Assembly (NCBI GenBank): GCA_951813295.1
Contig: CATOTI010000001.1
Location: forward strand, 186,001 to 250,000
Direction of reading: 5' to 3'
Length of the DNA: 64,000 bases
Source of the DNA: an uncultured Pseudomonadales bacterium
GTDB lineage: Bacteria; Pseudomonadota; Gammaproteobacteria; Pseudomonadales; Azotimanducaceae
Shown here: positions 51,565-61,340 of the stretch, piece by piece
How the letters are laid out: every line of letters begins with the position of its first letter
Position numbering within the stretch: position 1 is the stretch's first letter
Made by a program: the position numbers and the translations under genes
Notes under the pieces: model-generated
Seen by the model: only the letters and a program-made list of their open reading frames with translations
Databases searched by the model: none
Told to the model about the DNA's origin: nothing

Positions 51565-54072
51565 TCAGCTTCCCCGCAGGAGGACGGCGGGTTTCAGGTG
51601 CAATCGACGCATGAGGTAGTCGGCGCCGATGTAGAGGCACACGGAGGTCACCCCGAAGGCGGCGAGCACGGCCGGCCAGAGGGGAAAAGTCATCGGGAGG
51701 CGTAGCTGAAAATGCAGCAACGGCAGGGCGATGAGAATGCCGAGCGCCAGGGCAAAGACCGACGTGACGAGAGCCAACAGGACGTATTCCATGCTCAGGC
51801 TCGTACGAATGACGCTGAGACGAGCGCCGATCGTGTGGAGGATCGTCGAGTAGTAGACCTGGCGTGAGCGATGGCTCGCCATGACCCCGGTCAGTACGAG
51901 CAGGCTTACGCCGAAGGCGACGCCCGATACGACGGCCAATCCGGCAACTGCTTTGCCGAGCAGGTCTTTGGCGGTGGCCACGATGGTCGCCGTCCGCACC
52001 GAAACGACGTTCGACGCGAGTTCAGCAATCCGTGTCTGCGCGGTGATGGCGCTTTCGGTCGGCATGAAGCTCGCGCCGACGTAGCGCGTGATGAAAGGAT
52101 CCAGGGCACCGTCCGAAAGAATCGCTTCGAACCAGAAGCGAGTCTGCAGTCCGCGTTGGCGGTAGATTCCGGCCAGCTCGGTGGTCAATTCCGTTCCGGC
52201 GACATCGAAGGTCAGTTGATCACCGACCTCGACCCCAATCTGGTCTACCTCGCGATCCTCCATCACCACCTGGGCGCCAACGGCATCTTCGTCCCACCAA
52301 CTGCCTTCGACGAGCGTCACGCCGTCGACGTTGCCGGCGCGATAGGTCAATTTGTGCTCGTCCCTCGCTTCGCGCTGCGCCTCCAGACTGCTCGCTGAAC
52401 TCGGCGATTGACCATTGATGGCCGTGAGCCGCCCTAACACGAGCGGCGGCATGTCGATTCGGTGGGCGCCATTGCTCTCGAGGATGTCGATGACCGCTTG
52501 GCGCTGGTCGGGCGCTACGTCATAGAGGACCAGGTCGGGTGATTCTTCCGGGATGGTGTCGCCGATGGTTTCCAGGAGCGCCGAGATCAGGACCGTACAG
52601 GCGACGAGTAGCGTCAGTGATGAGCCCAACGTCAAAAGCGACGCGCGGAGCGCCGTGCCGTGTCGATGGAGATTCGCGAGTGCCAGATGCAATGCGAAGT
52701 GACGCCGGGTCGATGGGCGGGCATCCATCGTGAGGGCCAGACGTCTGATCGCGCGGACGATGCCATCGAGCATGAGCAGGAGACCCAGCACGGTCCCGAC
52801 GAATGCGGCAGCGAAGATCGGGTCGGGTAGCGCGATCAGGACCGTCAGCACGACGATGGCGGCGCTGGCGAGTGTCACGATCCACCAACGTCTGGGCGTG
52901 GTCGTTTCGACGCCATCCAGACTGCGAAAGAGTACGGCCGGATCGACCGACAGTGCGCGACCAACGGCAGGTGCCGCGAACGTCATGGCCGTCGCGAGTC
53001 CGAATACGGCTGCCAGCACCGCGGGAAGGAAAGCACTTCCGATGGCGGTGTTCACCTGCACTTGCGATTCGACGAAGAAGGATCCTGCCAGGGATAGGGC
53101 AAAACCGAGGGTGGCGCCGGTGACGCAGCTCAAGCCGCTCATGATCAGCACTTGGAGTAGGTAGACCGTTGCCAACGGTCGGTCCGTGAGCCCCAACGAG
53201 CGCAGCGTCGCGATCGTACCGAGCTTGTTCGAGAGATAGGCCTGGACGCTGTTGTAGACGCCCAAGCCGCCGATGAACAGCGTACTGAAGCCGACGATCA
53301 GGAGCGCGGAACCCGCCTGGGCCAGCCGTTCGCCGATCCGATCGCTACGATCGACGAAGGTACCGACCTCCCAGTCCGTGCCGGGAAACGTGGCGAAGAG
53401 ATCCCGTTGCCACTCGTCGAGGTCCTGGTCCGTGCGCACCCGATATTCGTAGTCGACGCGGCTACCGGGAAGGATCAGGTTCGATTCGAGCAGCGCGGCT
53501 TCAGACATCATGACGGGCGTCCCTTGCCAGGAAGCCGTCAGGCGACGATCCGGTTGTTCGGCGATCAGTGCGCGTACCTCGAGTTGCAGCGCCCCGATAT
53601 CGACGGTCTCGCCAATGGAGATGTCCAGGCGCTCCGCGAGTACGGGGTCGATGGCCAGTCCGAACCGGCCTTCCTCGAGGTGTGTCACCTCTTCGAGCGG
53701 TAGGGGCGGATCCAGCGTCAACGCCCCGTAGAGCGGATAGTGCTTGTCGACACTCTGCACCTCGACCAGTTGGAAGCTGCCCTCGGACGTTCCCATCATC
53801 GTGTTGAGTTCGACCAAGAGGGAGACGGCGCCGCGTTCTTCCATCCAGGCGATCGCGTCAACCGGAAGTCGCGATCGCGACTGTACATGCAGATCGCCGC
53901 CGCTGATCAAACGGCTATCTTTCTCGAGCCCCTGCCAGACTTGCTGATACAAGCCTCCGGTTGCGGCGACGAGCGTCACGCCGAGCACGAGGCAAGCACA
54001 CAGAACCCATAGCGAGCGGCCGCTACCGCGGAGATCTTGCCAGGCGAAGCTAAGCAGAAAGCGCATGAGCAT
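51565..54072 (-). CDS. ABC transporter permease, FtsX-like (MacB/LolE type)
   Basis: This 835-residue protein consists of two FtsX-type halves. Each half has an early membrane segment ([18 protein letters not shown]), a large periplasmic domain and three later segments. Between segments are [20 protein letters not shown] and the later [14 protein letters not shown] [20 protein letters not shown]. The layout is that of permeases for lipoproteins, toxins or outer-membrane components. Its start (ATG 54072) overlaps the ATPase end by 23 bp, so the pair works as one transporter. Confidence 0.9.
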   Translation of the reverse strand: MLMRFLLSFAWQDLRGSGRSLWVLCACLVLGVTLVAATGGLYQQVWQGLEKDSRLISGGDLHVQSRSRLPVDAIAWMEERGAVSLLVELNTMMGTSEGSFQLVEVQSVDKHYPLYGALTLDPPLPLEEVTHLEEGRFGLAIDPVLAERLDISIGETVDIGALQLEVRALIAEQPDRRLTASWQGTPVMMSEAALLESNLILPGSRVDYEYRVRTDQDLDEWQRDLFATFPGTDWEVGTFVDRSDRIGERLAQAGSALLIVGFSTLFIGGLGVYNSVQAYLSNKLGTIATLRSLGLTDRPLATVYLLQVLIMSGLSCVTGATLGFALSLAGSFFVESQVQVNTAIGSAFLPAVLAAVFGLATAMTFAAPAVGRALSVDPAVLFRSLDGVETTTPRRWWIVTLASAAIVVLTVLIALPDPIFAAAFVGTVLGLLLMLDGIVRAIRRLALTMDARPSTRRHFALHLALANLHRHGTALRASLLTLGSSLTLLVACTVLISALLETIGDTIPEESPDLVLYDVAPDQRQAVIDILESNGAHRIDMPPLVLGRLTAINGQSPSSASSLEAQREARDEHKLTYRAGNVDGVTLVEGSWWDEDAVGAQVVMEDREVDQIGVEVGDQLTFDVAGTELTTELAGIYRQRGLQTRFWFEAILSDGALDPFITRYVGASFMPTESAITAQTRIAELASNVVSVRTATIVATAKDLLGKAVAGLAVVSGVAFGVSLLVLTGVMASHRSRQVYYSTILHTIGARLSVIRTSLSMEYVLLALVTSVFALALGILIALPLLHFQLRLPMTFPLWPAVLAAFGVTSVCLYIGADYLMRRLHLKPAVLLRGS

Positions 54073-54733
54073 TCGTTTCGACCAGAGAACCGCCGTCGAG
54101 GCGTAGCTGGCGATCGCAGCGCGACGCGAGGGCCACGTCATGCGTGACGAGCACCAACGTGCTGCCGAGGCTGTCATGTAGCTCGAACAGGAGATCGCTG
54201 ATCGCGCGACCGGTCTCTTTGTCGAGGTTCCCGGTCGGCTCGTCCGCCAGAATCAGGGGCGGCGTGTGCACGAGCGCCCGTGCGATCGCCACACGCTGTT
54301 GTTCGCCGCCCGAAAGCTGGGTCGGGTAGTGCGACTCGCGATGTTCGAGCCCTACGCGCTCGAGCATGTCGTGCGCGTTGGTTTCTGCGTTGGTGGCGCC
54401 GGCGATCTCGAGCGGCAGCATGACGTTGCCGAGCGCAGTGAGACTCGGGATCAGATGAAAAGATTGAAAGACGATGCCCATCCGATCTCGCCGCAAGTTG
54501 GCCAATTCATCGGCCGACTGCGTATCAAGCCGGGTCCCCTGGATCTCGATTGATCCGGCGTCGGGATGATCGAGACCGGCCAGCAGCAACAGGAGGGTGG
54601 TCTTGCCCGATCCGGACGGGCCGATGACGGCGACGCTCTCACCCGACGATATGTCGAGGTTGACGTCTTCCAGGACGGTGATCCGGGATTGCTCGACGGG
54701 ATAACTCATCTGAACGTTACGTAGCCCGATCAT
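54050..54733 (-). CDS. ABC transporter ATP-binding protein (LolD/MacB type)
   Basis: This is a 227-residue ATPase. Walker A is GPSGSGKTT (38-46), the signature is [16 protein letters not shown], Walker B is [12 protein letters not shown] and the H-loop is [10 protein letters not shown]. The start at ATG 54733 ([13 protein letters not shown]) is the family opening. It pairs with the FtsX-like permease by overlap. No membrane-fusion partner is nearby. It follows the PhyH gene by 89 bp on the same strand, so it may be the last part of that operon. Confidence 0.93.
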   Translation of the reverse strand: MIGLRNVQMSYPVEQSRITVLEDVNLDISSGESVAVIGPSGSGKTTLLLLLAGLDHPDAGSIEIQGTRLDTQSADELANLRRDRMGIVFQSFHLIPSLTALGNVMLPLEIAGATNAETNAHDMLERVGLEHRESHYPTQLSGGEQQRVAIARALVHTPPLILADEPTGNLDKETGRAISDLLFELHDSLGSTLVLVTHDVALASRCDRQLRLDGGSLVETNAHALSA

Positions 54734-54822
54734 CGTCTTTCGCCTTCGCTGCACACGCGTCGATTACATTCTATGGGCGGGAGGTTAACGGCGAGTAAAG
54801 CGCCGGATCGTCGATCGAACGC

Positions 54823-55899
54823 CTACTCGTCGAGAAAATCGGGTCGACGATCGCGTACCGACGTTGGAAGCTCGGGCCGTACGAGTTGCGGCTGACCGGT
54901 AGGTGTCGGTCGAGTCGGGCGGCAATAGAACCGATCGATATCCCGGCGCTCGCGCGCCGAGAGTTGCGCCGGGGTATTCGAAGCGCGGTAGCGCCTCGCA
55001 CTCGCCGCTTTGGCACCCAGTGGCACGACCCAATCCGGGGCGACGGCGTTCAGTAGCGCAAAACGATCCGCGCCGCTCGTATTGAGTTCGTTGCAGGCGC
55101 GATGCCACGTACGCGCGTCGTAGAGGAGCGCGGAGCCCGCCGGGGCGGTCATCTGCTGGACGTCCTGATGCTGGCCGACGCCCATGCGCGTGCCGCCCAG
55201 GCTGTACTCGCGGGGCGGCCAGGCGCGCAGGCGATGTGATTGTGGAACGTACTGGGTCGCTGCGTTGTCAGGGCGAAACGCATCGATACAGATGTTGAAC
55301 TGAACGCCGTAGACCGGCGCTTCCGGCCAGAAATTGTCCGGAAAGATGTTCGGGTGATAGGGGTAGTCGCAATGCCAGCCCTCCTCTGGAAACGTACCGA
55401 GAAGGTTCTTCGTCGGGCGCATGGCCGTGAGCCCGGCCGGATGACAGCAATGAATGTCGGGGGTTCCGAGGTAGCGCTCGAGCACCCAGATGGCGACTGG
55501 ATTGGTGGCCGCACGAGCGATGTCAGGACTCCAGGCCAGCGCGTTCGTCCAATGCACACGGTCGTCCGACTCGATCGGCTGATTCTGCTGGCGCGCGAGC
55601 TCCCGGTAGGCGCGCCGCTTCAGCCGCTCGATGGTCGTCGGGTCGAGCAAACGCTCGACCACCGTGAGCCCGCGGTCGCGGAGCTCCGTGAGATGTTCAG
55701 ACGGTAGGCGTGTCGGTCCTTCGCGCACGGTCAGTCCAGACCCGTCGACGGCGACGTCCGGCACCGTTGCGGATGTCCAGCCGAGGTCCGTGGGAGTCCA
55801 CATCGCGGCGTCGTCCGCAGTCGATGCGCGGCTGCCGTCCGCGCGTAGGCAAAGGCCGTCGTCGTCGATCAGCAGGTAGAAGTCGGTCCCGTTGCTCAT
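54823..55899 (-). CDS. Phytanoyl-CoA dioxygenase (PhyH)-like oxygenase
   Basis: This 358-residue Fe(II)/2-oxoglutarate enzyme is longer than the usual 280-300 because it carries an N-terminal domain of about 60 residues (FYLLIDDDGLCLRADGSRAS). The triad is H176 and D178 in EEGWHCDYPYHPN and H266 in YDARTWHRACNE. It starts at ATG 55899, 8 bp after the TauD stop, and the three oxygen-related genes (hotdog, TauD, PhyH) are closely spaced. The substrate is unknown. Confidence 0.85.
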   Translation of the reverse strand: MSNGTDFYLLIDDDGLCLRADGSRASTADDAAMWTPTDLGWTSATVPDVAVDGSGLTVREGPTRLPSEHLTELRDRGLTVVERLLDPTTIERLKRRAYRELARQQNQPIESDDRVHWTNALAWSPDIARAATNPVAIWVLERYLGTPDIHCCHPAGLTAMRPTKNLLGTFPEEGWHCDYPYHPNIFPDNFWPEAPVYGVQFNICIDAFRPDNAATQYVPQSHRLRAWPPREYSLGGTRMGVGQHQDVQQMTAPAGSALLYDARTWHRACNELNTSGADRFALLNAVAPDWVVPLGAKAASARRYRASNTPAQLSARERRDIDRFYCRPTRPTPTGQPQLVRPELPTSVRDRRPDFLDE

Positions 55900-55907
55900 G
55901 ACGTCTG

Positions 55908-57107
55908 CTAGCGCCAGGTCACCACCTCGCCGGCCGGTGTCTCGGTCGGCTCGCCGAGAAGCGCGATGTGGTGGAGCGCGCGTGGACCGACGTCGCCGTA
56001 ATCCGATACGGCGTAGTGATTCGTGATCCGGTTGTCGTAGAGGCATACGTCCCCGACGTCATTCCATCGCAGGCGAACCTGGTACTCCGGGCGTTCGGCC
56101 ATCCGGTAGAGAAAGCCGAGAATCCGATCACTCTCCTCCGGTTCCACGTCTTCGACCGCGCGCGTGAATCCCTGATTCGCATAGATCGAGAATTCGCCCG
56201 TGGCGGGGTGTCGGCGAATCAGCGGTTGTCGTGACGGGGGATAGGCATCGATCAGGGTCTCGACGTGTCGCGCGAGGATGTCGTCGCCTTGCTCGGCGAG
56301 GCGCGCGGCTTGCTGCTCCCAGATCGGGAAAGCGTGGCGCCAGTCCATGGTCTGTGTGAGTTCCGACGTCCAGGCCTGCACCTCGTCGGGTAGGCCCCGA
56401 AATGCTGCACCCATGTCCGCGAAGATCGTGTCGCCACCGACCGGCGGAAGGACGATCGAGTTCAGTACGACGGCGGACGGCGGCTGATCGAAGAAGCCGT
56501 CGTCGAAGTGGAAACCGTTGGCGCCGTTCTTGACGACGTCGCCGGCGATCGCCGCCGCGCCGAATTGGCCGGGCCGATGCGGCTTCAGCTTCCGGGGAGC
56601 GACGTTTGAACTCGCGCGGAGAGGTTTTTTCCGCACCGAGCGCTTTTCGGCGGCGAACGGTTCGAAGTTTTCGACATCTTCGCTGGCGCGGAGCGCGTAT
56701 TGCTTGCCGCCGCCCGTCACGGAGCTCGTCGGCCAGACGTGCGAGTAGCCACGCTGCCAGGGCAGGAAGGGGTGAACCGTCAGTCCGGATGAATGGTTTT
56801 GTTCTTTCTGCGGCGTATCGGGGCGGATGTCCCAATGCTCTGATAGCTCGCGGCAGAGCCGCGTGTGCGCATCGACATCGAGGCGCCAGGCGCCTTCGCT
56901 TCGAAACATGAGCACTTTGTAGCGCAGGAACGCCTGTGTGAGCGCGGCGAGCCGCCCCGCCTCCAGTGGCTCGCGCAGATCGACGCCGTGGATGCTCGCG
57001 CCGATCAACGGGGTTTCGGGAACGACGGTGATCCCACCGTCGAGTTCGATCCTGCCGAAACGTGCCGCGTCGGCGTCCCAGTCGATGGCGTCGATCGGTG
57101 CGTTCAT
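55908..57107 (-). CDS. TauD/TfdA-family dioxygenase with internal extension
   Basis: This is a 399-residue dioxygenase, against about 280-300 for typical members. The N-terminal ETPLIGASIHGVDLREPLEA is standard. The iron triad is H200 and D202 in GFHFDDGFFDQPP and H364 in TNHYAVSDY. Between the expected VHPFLP (112-117) and the HxD motif there are about 80 residues rich in basic and Ser/Pro residues (EKRSVRKKPLRASSNVAPRK), not seen in the two other TauDs here. Its stop is 8 bp from the PhyH start. The substrate is unknown. Confidence 0.88.
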   Translation of the reverse strand: MNAPIDAIDWDADAARFGRIELDGGITVVPETPLIGASIHGVDLREPLEAGRLAALTQAFLRYKVLMFRSEGAWRLDVDAHTRLCRELSEHWDIRPDTPQKEQNHSSGLTVHPFLPWQRGYSHVWPTSSVTGGGKQYALRASEDVENFEPFAAEKRSVRKKPLRASSNVAPRKLKPHRPGQFGAAAIAGDVVKNGANGFHFDDGFFDQPPSAVVLNSIVLPPVGGDTIFADMGAAFRGLPDEVQAWTSELTQTMDWRHAFPIWEQQAARLAEQGDDILARHVETLIDAYPPSRQPLIRRHPATGEFSIYANQGFTRAVEDVEPEESDRILGFLYRMAERPEYQVRLRWNDVGDVCLYDNRITNHYAVSDYGDVGPRALHHIALLGEPTETPAGEVVTWR

Positions 57108-57114
57108 TGTCGCC

Positions 57115-57987
57115 TCACGTTTGTTTAAGAAGCTCGGCCGAGCCTTTCATGAAGCGATACATCATCAGCATGTCCGCTACCTCATCGCCGGTTGCCGGAT
57201 CCGTCAGGTGGCATTCCCACCAGCAGTACTCGGTTTTCGGCGTCTCGCCGGTGGCGAGGATTTTGCCCTGGGCGACATAGTCGCGATCAACGAAGAGCGG
57301 TCCCTGGCGAACGTTGATCTCTATCGCACCGTAGAGACCGACCGCCTCCTTCACGAGTCCTCTCACGCTGAAGCCGCCGTTCAGAAGCCGGAAGGCTGTG
57401 ACCGGCGTCGTGATGGCGCCGCCCCAGGGCGAGTCGCCCCAGTACCAATCGTGCGGCGCGGTCGTCACGGATCGCCGCTCGTCCTGCTGGGCCATGTCGA
57501 CGCGGACGTTGACGGGATCGAGCGTCTCGCCGGCGACGAGGTCGGCGAGGATGACGGTTTCGCCCGGCTCGCGTCTCGCGTCGAAGCGCTCGCGCACGTA
57601 CGAGCGTTCGACCGGACGTCCGAGGCACGCGGTCCCTTCGAGGACCGTGAAGCCTTGGTCGGTCTGCTCCATCGACAGGCGAATCTGGGAGTTCTCCACC
57701 TCACCCGTCGGAACGTCGGCGAAAGCCTGGACGTCTTCTGCGTGGGTCGATGCCTGCAGGTAGTAGAGCGATATCCCGCCGCGCTCGAACCACGCCGGGC
57801 CATAGGCGTCGAGCAAGAGCGGCGCAAACTGCTCGTGGTGAATGATGCCGGCGATGGTGCCGCCGCGGAATCCGAGCTTCGTCGCCACGTTGGCGTTGTG
57901 GATGCTGCCACGCTTGGCCTGATGCAGATTTCGCGGCTGAAGGACGGGGCCGACGATCCGACCGTCTTGCCTTACCGGTGCGTTCAT
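57115..57987 (-). CDS. Hotdog-fold protein (MaoC/FAS1-dehydratase-like)
   Basis: This 290-residue protein appears to contain two hotdog halves. The first has NVATKLGFRGGTIAGIIHHE and the second WYWGDSPWGGAITTPVTAFR, then ECHLTDPATGDEVADMLMMY. The pattern resembles MaoC-like hydratases or thioesterases, though the catalytic D-H pair of hydratases is not clear. It starts 20 bp after the M20 gene ends and its stop lies 7 bp before the TauD start, so it belongs to the operon. It may act on an acyl-CoA intermediate (inference). Confidence 0.7.
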   Translation of the reverse strand: MNAPVRQDGRIVGPVLQPRNLHQAKRGSIHNANVATKLGFRGGTIAGIIHHEQFAPLLLDAYGPAWFERGGISLYYLQASTHAEDVQAFADVPTGEVENSQIRLSMEQTDQGFTVLEGTACLGRPVERSYVRERFDARREPGETVILADLVAGETLDPVNVRVDMAQQDERRSVTTAPHDWYWGDSPWGGAITTPVTAFRLLNGGFSVRGLVKEAVGLYGAIEINVRQGPLFVDRDYVAQGKILATGETPKTEYCWWECHLTDPATGDEVADMLMMYRFMKGSAELLKQT

Positions 57988-58007
57988 GACTTTCGCCTTT
58001 GCTGCTG

Positions 58008-59603
58008 TTATTCCTGGATTGGTTCCGAGGCATAGTCGCCCAAATCGGGGTAACTGATGCCGAGCTGTTCGAGATAGGAATCGTATCGCTCGGGGTCGTA
58101 GTGGAGCGCTTTGATTGCGCCACGAAACTCGGCTTGCGTCGCTGCGTTCTTGTGGATCGGCGGCGGGTCGTCGGCGGTGATGAACGGCTCATAGCTGCCG
58201 TCGTTGGTCTGCTCGTCATGGAAGTACGCCCAGGCGTCTTTGAGCAGTTGGTCGTCGTCCAGGAGGTCGATCATGGTCGCGGCCATCACTTTCGCGCCGA
58301 CCTTCGCCCCTTTGTGAGCGATCGGGGTCGCGCCCGCGATGGCGCTCGACCAGTGGTGGAACGTGGCGCCACTGATGTTGCTCGGATACCAAAGCGTGAT
58401 GGTCGGTACGTTCCAACTGATGTCACCAATGTCGTCGGAGCCGCCCGATACCGGTTTCTCCGGCGGGTCGTTTACGCCGCGTGGTTCCGTCGGCAGTCCG
58501 GTGATCTCGTTCGCTTGCATGAAGCGTTGGAAGGCCCGCGCGAATGCCTGATCGTCATCGCTCCAATCCGGCATTCCGATCGCTTCGATATTCCGACCCA
58601 TCGCCAGTGCAATGGGTTTGTTGAAATGCCGTGGATAGGCCGTCCCGACGATGCGCCGCTCCAGCGTCGTATCGGTCATCGTTGCGGCGCCTTGGGCGAT
58701 GCGCTTCAAGGTTTCGAAGTTCTCGTGAATGCCGCTCGCCTCGATCTCGCGAATGAAGTACCAGACCGTCGCGGACGACGGCACGACGTTGGGCTGATCT
58801 CCGCCGTCGACGATGACGTAATGTGAACGCTGCAACGGATGCAGGTGCTCGCGGCGATAGTTCCAGCCGACGTTCATGAGTTCGACCGCGTCGAGGGCGC
58901 TTCGACCCTTCCACGGATCGCCGGCGCCATGTGCCGCCGTGCCGCTGAAAGTGAACTCCGCGGACACCAGACCGGTTCCCCGCGTCGCACCCCATCCGGT
59001 GCCGAGAGCGGACGAAACGTGATTGAAGAGGACCGCGTCGACGTTGTCGAAATAGCCGTCCCGCACATACCAGGCCTTGGCGGCGAGCAGTTCCTCCGCG
59101 ATCCCCGGCCACAGAACGATCGTTCCGGGAATCTTGTCGCGTTCCATGATCGCCTTGACAGCGAGCGCGGCGGCAATGTTGACGCCCATGCCGGTGTTGT
59201 GACCTTCGCCGTGACCTGGCGCGCCTTCGACGAGCGGCCGATGTTCGAGCACGCCGGGTGTTTGCGATGACTTCGGAATCCCATCGACGTCCGTACCGAG
59301 CGCGATCACCGGCTTGCCTTCACCCCAGGTCGCCCACCAGGCGGTCGGGATGTTGGCGATGCCTTGCTCGACCTCGAAACCGTTCTCCTCGAGAAGTGCG
59401 GTGAGGTAGCGCTGTGTCTCGGTCTCCTGGAACCCGAGTTCCGAGAACGAGAACAACGAATCGACGATCTCCTGGATGAGCTTCGTATGCTCGTCGACCA
59501 GCGCGACGGCCTCGGCTTGTCGCGGTGTCAGCGGATCGGCTTCACCGTTCGCGAAAGACGACGCGGCGCCGGTGATGAGCAACGCGGCAAGGAAGGTCTT
59601 CAT
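58008..59603 (-). CDS. Exported M20-family amidohydrolase (AbgB-like)
   Basis: This is a 531-residue zinc-dependent peptidase-like hydrolase. A signal peptide (FLAALLITGAASSFANGEA) is followed by the metal-binding ALGTDVDGIPKSSQTPG, GHGEGHNTGMGVNIAAALAV (H and D ligands), the catalytic EE in PGIAEELLAA and a second domain with HGAGDPWKGRSALDAVELMN. Relatives include aminobenzoyl-glutamate hydrolases and cell-wall peptidases; the amide substrate here is unknown. It is the first gene of a six-gene minus-strand unit and divergent from the PNPOx gene. Confidence 0.9.
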   Translation of the reverse strand: MKTFLAALLITGAASSFANGEADPLTPRQAEAVALVDEHTKLIQEIVDSLFSFSELGFQETETQRYLTALLEENGFEVEQGIANIPTAWWATWGEGKPVIALGTDVDGIPKSSQTPGVLEHRPLVEGAPGHGEGHNTGMGVNIAAALAVKAIMERDKIPGTIVLWPGIAEELLAAKAWYVRDGYFDNVDAVLFNHVSSALGTGWGATRGTGLVSAEFTFSGTAAHGAGDPWKGRSALDAVELMNVGWNYRREHLHPLQRSHYVIVDGGDQPNVVPSSATVWYFIREIEASGIHENFETLKRIAQGAATMTDTTLERRIVGTAYPRHFNKPIALAMGRNIEAIGMPDWSDDDQAFARAFQRFMQANEITGLPTEPRGVNDPPEKPVSGGSDDIGDISWNVPTITLWYPSNISGATFHHWSSAIAGATPIAHKGAKVGAKVMAATMIDLLDDDQLLKDAWAYFHDEQTNDGSYEPFITADDPPPIHKNAATQAEFRGAIKALHYDPERYDSYLEQLGISYPDLGDYASEPIQE

Positions 59604-59754
59604 GTCGGTCGTATCAGTGCTTTTTGAGCCGCCGAGTGTCGCACCCGGCGTATGCCGTTTGCACGCATCGCGGCCGTCCGGGGGGAGGTCGATGGCGTTT
59701 CCGCGAAACGCCCGTTCCGCCTACGATGGGCCTTCAATCATTCGGGCGAACGAA

Positions 59755-60348
59755 ATGGCAAAGACAGACGATCACGAAATGGTGTCGATCTATCCGTTCA
59801 CGGACGAACAGGTCGACGAAATCATGAACAACTCCGGCGAATGTGTGCTGATGTGGGGAACGAAGGACGGTTGGCCCGTCGGCGTCACCCACGCCTTCGT
59901 CTGGCGCGACGGCAAGATCTGGATCACCTTCGCCGAACACCGCCACCGCGCGGCCGCGATCCGCCGCGACAACCGCGTGTCGGTGAACGTCTCATCGGCG
60001 AGCTACCGACCGGACGCACCCCCGCAACTCGCGCGCGGCGCGATCACGTTCAAGGGCACGGGCGAGTTCTTCTCGGACGACGAAACCAAAGCCTGGTTCT
60101 ATCCGGCACTTTCCAAGAAAGTGAATCCGACCAACGCCGCGGGTGAGGAGTTCTTCAACAACCTGCTGGACTCACCGCTGCGGACGATCCTCGCGGTCAC
60201 GCCGACGAAGGCCATCATGTACAACGCGGGTCTTGCTGGGCGACACATGGCGGGCACGGTCGACGAAGACGAACTCGGTGAACGTCTCGAGTCCGACAAG
60301 GTGCGCATGAACAAGGCGCGCGAGGACCGGGGGCTCGATCCGCGGTAG
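59755..60348 (+). CDS. Pyridoxamine 5'-phosphate oxidase-like FMN-binding protein
   Basis: This 197-residue split-barrel flavoprotein has the core MWGTKDGWPVGVTHAFVWRD followed by KIWITFAEHRHRAAAIRRDN, matching the PNPOx-like fold used by heme-degrading and F420/FMN enzymes. I start at ATG 59755 (MAKTDDHEMVSIYPFTDEQ), where the family sequence begins; the frame above lacks it. It is cytoplasmic. Its stop is followed by the repeat block 60351-60512. The substrate is unknown. Confidence 0.85.
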   Translation: MAKTDDHEMVSIYPFTDEQVDEIMNNSGECVLMWGTKDGWPVGVTHAFVWRDGKIWITFAEHRHRAAAIRRDNRVSVNVSSASYRPDAPPQLARGAITFKGTGEFFSDDETKAWFYPALSKKVNPTNAAGEEFFNNLLDSPLRTILAVTPTKAIMYNAGLAGRHMAGTVDEDELGERLESDKVRMNKAREDRGLDPR

Positions 60349-60350
60349 TG

Positions 60351-60430
60351 CGCGTCGCTATGCGTTGGCAGTTTTTCGCTGGCGCGGAAAACGCGCGCGT
60401 CCTAGCCGGGTTTCTGCTGGGCTAGCGCGC
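60351..60430. repeat. REP-like palindromic repeat, tandem copy 1
   Basis: This copy and the next (60428-60512) are about 88% alike. It holds the arm GGCAGTTTTTCGCTGGCGCG and ends with a reading on the minus strand of ALAQQKPG-stop, which copies the C-terminus (ALAQQKPA-stop) of the adjacent thioesterase gene. The unit thus includes the gene's last codons. Confidence 0.85.
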
Positions 60431-60512
60431 GTCGCTATGCGACGCGTTGGCAGTTTTTCGCTGGCGCGAAAAACGTGCGCGCTCTAGGCAGGCTTCTGCT
60501 GCGCCAGCGCGC
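60428..60512. repeat. REP-like palindromic repeat, tandem copy 2 (covers the thioesterase 3' end)
   Basis: This copy contains the hairpin GCGTCGC-TAT-GCGACGC (60429-60445), then GTTTTTCGC-TGGC-GCGAAAAAC, then the end of the thioesterase gene. The same elements, inverted, occur at 48093-48140 (GGCGCGTTGGCAGTTTTTGC on the minus strand), marking a dispersed family located between convergent genes. Confidence 0.85.
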
Positions 60513-61257
60513 AGACTGAACTCGAACCAATCGGGCCTTCTTCATCGTGGAGGTAGCACTCGGCGATCGCGATGCCGTCCTGGGATTGGTGGTTGACGAC
60601 CTCGAAGCCGATCCATTCGGTAACCGGTGGTCGATAGTTGTAGATCGTGATGTCGCTGTTGATGAACTCCAGACCCTTCTCGCCGGCGTTGGCGAAGGGA
60701 CTCGTGAAGTCGGCGGCGAGCGCAACTCGCGTCCAGGGCGTGAGCGGCTGGCCGTTCACGAGCTCACGAACTTCACTCATCCAGATTCGGCGCTCACCGA
60801 GGCTACCGAACGATCCGCTGATCGGTCGTGTCGTCCACTTGCCGCCGAGTGGGTCTCCCTCGATCGGTGGCTCGAGCTCGCCGGGTTTCGGCGCGTCCCA
60901 GGGTTCGCGCCGCCAGACGTTACCGCCCGGCTGATTGCCACGTCGCAGGAGCTGACATGAAGCGCGCCCGACGCTCACGTCGCCGCTGATGAACTCGGCG
61001 TCGACGACCCGAATACGTCGACCGTCGCGGACCCGATTGGTCGTGACAGTGACCGGCGAAAAATCGGGTAGGCGGTAGAGATCGACCGTCAGGCGCGTCG
61101 GCTGGAAGTCCTCGTCACCGTGCGCGCGTTCGATGGCGTGCGCGAGTAAACCGGCAACGACGCGGCCGTGGAGCGATTCCGGATTCCACGGGCCGACGCA
61201 GGGGGGTAGGGGTTGGTAGCCGCCCTCGGTCGGGCGGAAGAAGGCTTCATTGGTCAT
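60484..61257 (-). CDS. Thioesterase-family protein (acyl-CoA thioesterase II-like)
   Basis: This 257-residue protein has a double hotdog. The first half includes GRVVAGLLAHAIERAHGDED (helix) and FQPTRLTVDLYRLPDFSPVT; the second half has WTRVALAADFTSPFANAGEK and a DITIYNYRPP strand. The catalytic Asp/Gln/Thr of TesB are partly present (ADFTSPFANAG), the usual TesB C-domain motif. It would hydrolyse acyl-CoA or bind it. Its 3' end lies inside the tandem repeat and its final codons are duplicated downstream. Confidence 0.8.
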   Translation of the reverse strand: MTNEAFFRPTEGGYQPLPPCVGPWNPESLHGRVVAGLLAHAIERAHGDEDFQPTRLTVDLYRLPDFSPVTVTTNRVRDGRRIRVVDAEFISGDVSVGRASCQLLRRGNQPGGNVWRREPWDAPKPGELEPPIEGDPLGGKWTTRPISGSFGSLGERRIWMSEVRELVNGQPLTPWTRVALAADFTSPFANAGEKGLEFINSDITIYNYRPPVTEWIGFEVVNHQSQDGIAIAECYLHDEEGPIGSSSVCALAQQKPA

Positions 61258-61340
61258 CGTAGTCCGCTGCCCACGCCGAATAGCGCGACGAAGGCCTTCA
61301 CGCGTATGTTCCTTACGTCTTGATAGCTTGAGGAGGGATC

